64,000 nucleotides of DNA from positions 29,919 through 93,918 of the forward strand of contig JAIUMA010000005.1 of the NCBI GenBank assembly GCA_022565795.1, read 5' to 3'. Position numbers and translations under genes: made by a program. How positions within the stretch are numbered: position 1 is the first letter of the stretch; the number at the start of each line of letters is the position of its first letter. A model generated the notes under the pieces. It made no database searches, was not told the DNA's origin, and saw nothing but the letters and a program-made list of their open reading frames with translations. This stretch comes from Balneolia bacterium. GTDB taxonomy: Bacteria > Bacteroidota > Rhodothermia > Balneolales > Cyclonatronaceae. Below are positions 60,006 to 64,000 of the stretch, in pieces.

Positions 60006-61355
60006 TTGAGTAACGATTTTCCATCCGGCAAGTTCGAACGCGGACGCGCCATCGCCAAGACGGGCCTCAAAATGGGGACCAATTATGCCAAGTTCCGGCT
60101 GAAAGAGGCTTTAGGCAAAAAAAGCACGCGTGAGGAGCGCAGTGAGCTAAACCGAACCAACGCCGGTGAGCTTTTTAAGGAGTTCAGCAAGCTTAGAGGC
60201 ACGGCGCTGAAGCTGGCACAGGGCATGAGTCTGGATACAGCTATCCTGCCCGAGGAGTTTGCTGATGTGCTCACACAGGCGCAATACGGCGTGCCGCCTA
60301 TCAACCGGGTATTGGTGAGAAACATCATCAAGAAGCAGCTTGGCGGTTATCCCGAGGAAATCTTTGAGTCGTTTGAGCCTGAAGCTACGGCCGCTGCTTC
60401 GCTTGGTCAGGTGCACAAAGCTGTCGCAAAGGACGGACGCAAGCTTGCCGTTAAGGTGCAGTATCCGAACGTGCGCGACACTATTGAAAGCGATCTTGGT
60501 ATGGCCAAAGTGATTTTTAAACGCATTGTGAGCGGAGATAAAGCCGATGAGTATTTCAGTGAGGTTGGCAACAAGCTGATGGAAGAGACCGATTACCGGC
60601 TTGAGGGTGCACAGATTGAGGCTTTCCGCAAACGCTACGCCGATGAAACCACCGCAACGCCGGAATGGATTGAAGAGCTATCAACCGGCAACGTGCTTAC
60701 AATGACCTGGCTGGAAGGTCGCCACCTGAATGAGTTTCTGAAGGAAAATCCGACGCAGGAAGAGCGGAATCATTTTGGTCAGCTGCTGTGGGACTTCTTC
60801 CACCGCCAGATAAATGACAGCTATACCGTGCATGCCGATGCGCATCCCGGAAACTACCTGTTTCTGGATGATGGACGCCTGGGCGTAATCGATTTCGGCT
60901 GTGTTAAAGTTTGCCCGAAAGATTTCTTTCTGGACTATATGAGGCTTTTCGTTGCGCACCGCGAAGGAAATGAGCAGAAGATGAAGCAGCTTTATTCGCG
61001 ACTGGAAATTATTGAAGATCCGGAAAACTACAGCAAAGACGATCAGCAGTTCTATGACTATTCGCTTCGTCTGGGGCGCCGGTTTGTATCTCCTTACGAT
61101 CATGACACCTTCGATTTTGGAGAACCTGAATTTTTTGATGCCTTTAACAATCTGGCTAAAGAGGCCACCGCATTTCGCGAACCACGGGGCAGTCGTCACT
61201 TTATTTTTGTGGCACGCGCACATCTTGGCATGTACCAAATGCTAATGAAACTCAGGGCAGTGGTGGATATCAGGCCGGGACGGGAGATGCTGGAGGCGTT
61301 TCTGAAAAGCCACCAGATCGCGGACGGGGTTCCGGGTCGTCAACAACAAATTTGA
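60006..61355 (+). CDS. AarF/ABC1/UbiB-type atypical protein kinase (COQ8-like)
   Basis: 449 residues from TTG 60006; there is no closer ATG that keeps the KxGQ-like motif's preceding helix complete. The KxGQ motif reads KLAQ (RGTALKLAQGMSLD, about 60-73), as in a common FCB-group branch. Alanine-rich loop ATAAASLGQVHKAVAKDGRK (about 129-148) with the catalytic Lys region KLAVKVQYPN, HxDxHxGN in VHADAHPGNYLFLDDG (about 277-292), and the DFG-like GVIDFGCVKV (about 296-305). These kinases support isoprenoid-quinone synthesis. The TetR-like gene precedes it. Confidence 0.9.
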   Translation: MSNDFPSGKFERGRAIAKTGLKMGTNYAKFRLKEALGKKSTREERSELNRTNAGELFKEFSKLRGTALKLAQGMSLDTAILPEEFADVLTQAQYGVPPINRVLVRNIIKKQLGGYPEEIFESFEPEATAAASLGQVHKAVAKDGRKLAVKVQYPNVRDTIESDLGMAKVIFKRIVSGDKADEYFSEVGNKLMEETDYRLEGAQIEAFRKRYADETTATPEWIEELSTGNVLTMTWLEGRHLNEFLKENPTQEERNHFGQLLWDFFHRQINDSYTVHADAHPGNYLFLDDGRLGVIDFGCVKVCPKDFFLDYMRLFVAHREGNEQKMKQLYSRLEIIEDPENYSKDDQQFYDYSLRLGRRFVSPYDHDTFDFGEPEFFDAFNNLAKEATAFREPRGSRHFIFVARAHLGMYQMLMKLRAVVDIRPGREMLEAFLKSHQIADGVPGRQQQI

Positions 61356-61483
61356 TGCACAGAGAGTTATAAGGTTATCCGCCGACACTAAACGCGGGGA
61401 TTCTGCGGGAGTTTGCTTACTTTCCGTGTTAATTGTAACGAAGTTGCTTAAAACGTTAACGCTACATTAACCAATCGACTACC

Positions 61484-62062
61484 ATGATGAAAAAAATTGC
61501 TACGTTTTTAGTCTTATTCATGGCTATTGGCTACACACAGGCTAATGCCCAGTATATTTTCGGAGCCTCCTACGAAGTACGCTCCGATGAACCAACAAAC
61601 GGTTTCGGTCTTCATTTCCAGAACGATTTTACCGTAGTTCCCATGCTGCTTGATGTTGGTTTCCGTTTCCAAACAAGCTTCTACAACGAGAAGTACAACA
61701 CATTACGTGATTTAGGATCCGACGATCTTCAAAATGTTCGCCAGGATGATACCGCCTACGACTTCGGCCTTGGCGTTATTGCGACCGCAAGCGCGGGCTT
61801 TGTAGCTCCGTATGTTGGTTTGGGAATTGGCTATGAGGTGTTCAACCGCGACACCAGCTTCAACGCAAACGGCGGCAGCGCTATCGTAACCGAGAGCAGC
61901 TCCGATAACGGTCTCTACTACTACGGCGCGGTTGGCGTGGGCGTAAGCGCGATTCCGATTCTTCGTCCGTTTGTGGAATACCGCTACAGAGGCGTAACTT
62001 CAACCGACTTTATGCCCAGCGAATACGGAACATGGGCGTTCGGCGTTCAGCTCCGTTTCTGA
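61484..62062 (+). CDS. Small outer-membrane beta-barrel protein
   Basis: 192 residues. Signal peptide about 1-21 (ending ANAQ). The mature part is an OmpA-like or OmpW-like eight-strand barrel: SYEVRSDEPTNGFGLHFQND, VPMLLDVGFRFQTSFYNEKY, YDFGLGVIATASAGFVAPYV and the last strand WAFGVQLRF. A good rho-independent terminator follows at 62089-62125, and 128 bases upstream separate it from the kinase gene. Function is unknown; such barrels are abundant surface proteins. Confidence 0.8.
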   Translation: MMKKIATFLVLFMAIGYTQANAQYIFGASYEVRSDEPTNGFGLHFQNDFTVVPMLLDVGFRFQTSFYNEKYNTLRDLGSDDLQNVRQDDTAYDFGLGVIATASAGFVAPYVGLGIGYEVFNRDTSFNANGGSAIVTESSSDNGLYYYGAVGVGVSAIPILRPFVEYRYRGVTSTDFMPSEYGTWAFGVQLRF

Positions 62063-62088
62063 TAGAATCTTTATCTGCTTTAAACTTA

Positions 62089-62125
62089 AATCTCGTCTGT
62101 CTAATCCGGCAGCGGGATTTTTTTT
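62089..62125 (+). terminator. Rho-independent terminator after the small barrel gene
   Basis: Stem aatctcg with cgggatt (one G-U pair), 17-base loop, followed by a run of eight T (62118-62125). It lies 26 bases after the stop. Confidence 0.75.
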
Positions 62126-62415
62126 GGGTTGAACCACAAAGTACGGAAGGCACAAAGGTTTAAGTATTCAGAACTTTAGCTTCTGCGCCCTTTGCGAAAC
62201 CTTTGGATTCTTTGCGTAAAAATGAAGATGGGCTCGGGAAGTTGCTTGCTTTGGCTCCGCTCAGCTACCGGGGTCGGGAATGTTAATTGAATTTGGGATA
62301 AAGCAATTCACCATCAAAATTTACCATTCATGAGTGGCGTTTGGTGATGAGCTTCCGCATAGCTATTTTCAGCAGTCAGCCAAACTAACTCACGAATCTG
62401 CTTTTTGTCCTGCCT
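62126..62415. other. Intergenic stretch with a degenerate repeat-like segment
   Basis: 62131-62225 resembles intergenic 'accacaaagtacggaaggcacaaagg' repeats with a shared ttctttgcgtaaa end, degenerate. I see no gene. It then runs into the leader of the transporter gene. Confidence 0.45.
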
Positions 62416-63789
62416 ATGAATTTCAAGATGCCGCATACGCTCACGCTGCTCTTTTTCCTGATGGTCGCCGCATTGGTCGCTACCTGGATTATCCCTCAGG
62501 GTTCATTCGATACCGAGCTTAACGAAGCCGGACGCGAAATGGTTGTTCCCGGATCCTACCAGACGACCGAGGCGTTTTATCTCAGCCCGATGAATCTGTT
62601 TACTGGTATCCCAAGAGCATTTGCAGCTGCGCAGGACATCATATTTTTTCTATTCATAATCGGCGGCGTGCTGGCCATTATTCGACGCACCGGAACCGTT
62701 GATGCCCTTCTCGGGCGATTATTGGAGAATCTTGGGAGCAGGCCACAGGTGCTTATTTTTACGGTTATTTTTGTTTTTGCAGTAGCTTCAAGCGCGATGG
62801 GGGCGTCGGGAGAATACATTCCGTTTGTGCTCATACTCGTTGCCCTCTGCCGGGCCATGAATCTCGATGCCATGACCGCCGTCGCCATCGTGATTACTGG
62901 CTATGGCGTTGGTTACGGAACGGCTGCTTTTAATCAGTATACCGTAGTTGTGGCTCAGGGCGTGGCCGATTTGCCAACCTATTCCGGTTGGCAGCTGCGG
63001 GCAGGTATTTTGCTTCCGTTTGTGATGATCGGGGCTCATCATGTGTGGAGCTATTCAAGAAAAGTACTGCACAACCCGGCCGCAAGCCTGATGCAGGGCA
63101 TTAAGCCGCCGGATGCCGGGGCGCCGCCCAAGTCCTACCCCGAGCTCACCGTTAAGCATATTCTTATCCTGATTGCCTTTTTCACCGCATTGGGTACGGC
63201 CGTTTGGGGAATTGCAACCCAGGGCTGGTATCTTATCGAGCTCGGCGCAGCCTTTGTGATTCTGGGAATTGTTACGGCAATTATTGGTAAAGTTGGCCCG
63301 AGCGCAACGGCCAAAGAGTTCGTTTCCGGAGCGATGGATCTCACCGAGACAGCTCTGCTTGTAGGCGTTGCCCGCGGTATCGCCCTGATGATGGAAGACG
63401 GGCAGATTCTTCATACTATCGTACACTACTTATCTATCCCGCTTTCCACGGTCGGACCGGAAATTGCGGGCGTTGGTATGATGATGATGCAAACTGTTCT
63501 CAATTTGTTTGTCCCGTCAGGAAGTGGTCAGGCTTTTGTGACGATGCCGCTGATGGCGCCGCTCAGTGATTTGCTTGGCGTTTCGCGTCAGATTGCGGTT
63601 CTGGCCTTCCTTTTTGGTGATGGGTTTGCCAATATGCTGGTCCCCACCAATGCCGTACTTATGGGAATTCTTGGCATGGCCGGCGTGCCGTATGACCGCT
63701 GGTTCCGCTTCTGTTTCCCGCTCCTTATGAAGCTGCTGGCAGCCGGAGCCGTAGTAATTGTGCTGGCGGTATGGTTTGGGTATTCGTGA
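62416..63789 (+). CDS. YfcC family/C4-dicarboxylate or basic-amino-acid transporter
   Basis: 457 residues from ATG 62416 (another ATG at 62428). About 11-12 helices with YfcC motifs: MPHTLTLLFFLMVAALVATW (about 5-24), GSFDTELNEAGREMVVPGSY, and PSGSGQAFVTMPLMAPLSDL (about 360-379, the family's signature re-entrant-like loop), then MLVPTNAVLMGILGMAGVPY (about 410-429). Related proteins (DcuC/ArcD-type) exchange dicarboxylates or basic amino acids. No regulator neighbours. The substrate is unknown. Confidence 0.88.
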   Translation: MNFKMPHTLTLLFFLMVAALVATWIIPQGSFDTELNEAGREMVVPGSYQTTEAFYLSPMNLFTGIPRAFAAAQDIIFFLFIIGGVLAIIRRTGTVDALLGRLLENLGSRPQVLIFTVIFVFAVASSAMGASGEYIPFVLILVALCRAMNLDAMTAVAIVITGYGVGYGTAAFNQYTVVVAQGVADLPTYSGWQLRAGILLPFVMIGAHHVWSYSRKVLHNPAASLMQGIKPPDAGAPPKSYPELTVKHILILIAFFTALGTAVWGIATQGWYLIELGAAFVILGIVTAIIGKVGPSATAKEFVSGAMDLTETALLVGVARGIALMMEDGQILHTIVHYLSIPLSTVGPEIAGVGMMMMQTVLNLFVPSGSGQAFVTMPLMAPLSDLLGVSRQIAVLAFLFGDGFANMLVPTNAVLMGILGMAGVPYDRWFRFCFPLLMKLLAAGAVVIVLAVWFGYS

Positions 63790-63833
63790 TGCAGATTGGG
63801 TAGTGATATTATTAGATGATGTCACCATTTGTT

Positions 63834-63978
63834 GGACCCCTTCAGGGTCCGGAATATGTTCGTTTCAATAACCCCGGGCAGGGGTGCCCGGGGTTATTGT
63901 TGGTGGACCCCGTCCGGGGTCCCTGTTTTCTGGCATTCGGGCTGAAATGACGTTAAAATGTCAAACCCTGAAAGGGTT
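63834..63978. repeat. Cluster of four short palindromes
   Basis: Four perfect inverted repeats in 145 bases: ggaccc/gggtcc (63834-63850), aataaccccggg/cccggggttatt (63867-63898), ggaccccg/cggggtcc (63905-63922), and aaccct/agggtt (63964-63978). Apart from a possible terminator for the transporter, no gene is present. The layout is that of Bacteroidota REP-like elements. Confidence 0.75.
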
Positions 63979-64000
63979 AAACAGATATTTTAAAATGAGC

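Noticed and set aside
62131..62225. Fifth copy of the 43-bp repeat seen near 13.4-16.6 kb.
   Set aside because: Only small words such as ttctttgcgtaaa and cacaaagg agree; it is a different, degenerate segment.
1..64000. CRISPR arrays, tRNA or rRNA genes, prophage or integrase modules.
   Set aside because: None were seen: no regular short repeats with equal spacers, no T-loop-like gttcgaatcc in gene-free DNA, and no phage or integrase proteins.

Overview
The window is a chromosomal segment of a Gram-negative bacterium of the Bacteroidota/FCB group. The best guess is a Balneolota- or Rhodothermota-like marine or saline lineage. The evidence is a surface protein ending in a type IX secretion (T9SS) sorting domain with the [10 protein letters not shown] motif (15195-16388), a DUF4835 protein (48482-49396), a DUF3822-like/rsmD/coaD block (32410-34418), PorV-like and other outer-membrane barrels, many lipoproteins, and a hybrid histidine kinase with an N-terminal beta-propeller. 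I found no tRNA, rRNA, CRISPR array, prophage or intact insertion sequence.

Layout. 1-2.5 kb: a serine hydrolase cut by the window edge, a probably decayed small gene, a PRC-barrel protein and a small membrane protein. 2.9-5.9 kb: an outer-membrane barrel followed by three small lipoproteins, the first with no usable start codon beside an A7 tract. 5.9-11.2 kb: an NAD(P)-binding oxidoreductase, a NatA/NatB-type ABC exporter and two hypothetical membrane or envelope proteins. 11.3-13.4 kb: egtB-egtD for ergothioneine. 13.4-16.7 kb: an accessory-looking patch with a DUF4143 ATPase, a BspA-like T9SS cargo protein and four copies of a roughly 43-bp repeat. 16.7-23.7 kb, minus strand: a six-gene unit of COG0523 GTPase (zinc chaperone type), FAD oxidoreductase, exported CPYC flavoprotein and a three-gene ABC system, preceded by two matching 15-bp dyads that look like metal-regulator operators. 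24-25.4 kb: a DUF4398 lipoprotein and a DUF4398-OmpA lipoprotein. 25.6-30.3 kb, minus strand: a NarL-type regulator with a 7TMR-DISM kinase, a MATE exporter and a zinc peptidase. 30.5-31 kb: a repeat-only interval.

31-45 kb, plus strand: thiopurine methyltransferase; a single-TM protein with a DUF3822-like actin-fold protein; rsmD; coaD; an aspartate aminotransferase; an FmdB-like protein; a GbsR/MarR regulator; YraN; proline dehydrogenase; a seven-helix membrane protein with a gluzincin peptidase domain; a 1378-residue hybrid sensor kinase; and a GAF-type methionine sulfoxide reductase. 45.5-48.4 kb, minus strand: a PorV-like barrel with an exported helix-hairpin-helix/beta-barrel fusion. 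48.5-54.2 kb, plus strand: DUF4835, hemolysin-III, MarC, two single-TM coiled-coil proteins, DivIVA, purine nucleoside phosphorylase and a very acidic protein. 54.3-59.1 kb, minus strand: a lipoprotein, an isoaspartyl peptidase lipoprotein, a sigma-54-activator-like AAA+ protein lacking GAFTGA, and a queuosine-precursor transporter. 59.3-63.8 kb, plus strand: a TetR-fold protein with a COQ8/UbiB-type kinase, a small barrel and a YfcC-type transporter. The window ends in a cluster of four short palindromes.

Most of the window is ordinary FCB-group housekeeping and envelope biology. The items that deserve follow-up are the HhH-barrel/PorV-like pair, the six-gene dyad-controlled unit, the PilM/PilN-like pair before rsmD, the membrane peptidase, the GAFTGA-less AAA+ protein, and three families of intergenic repeats. 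All assignments are by reading alone; no database search was run.
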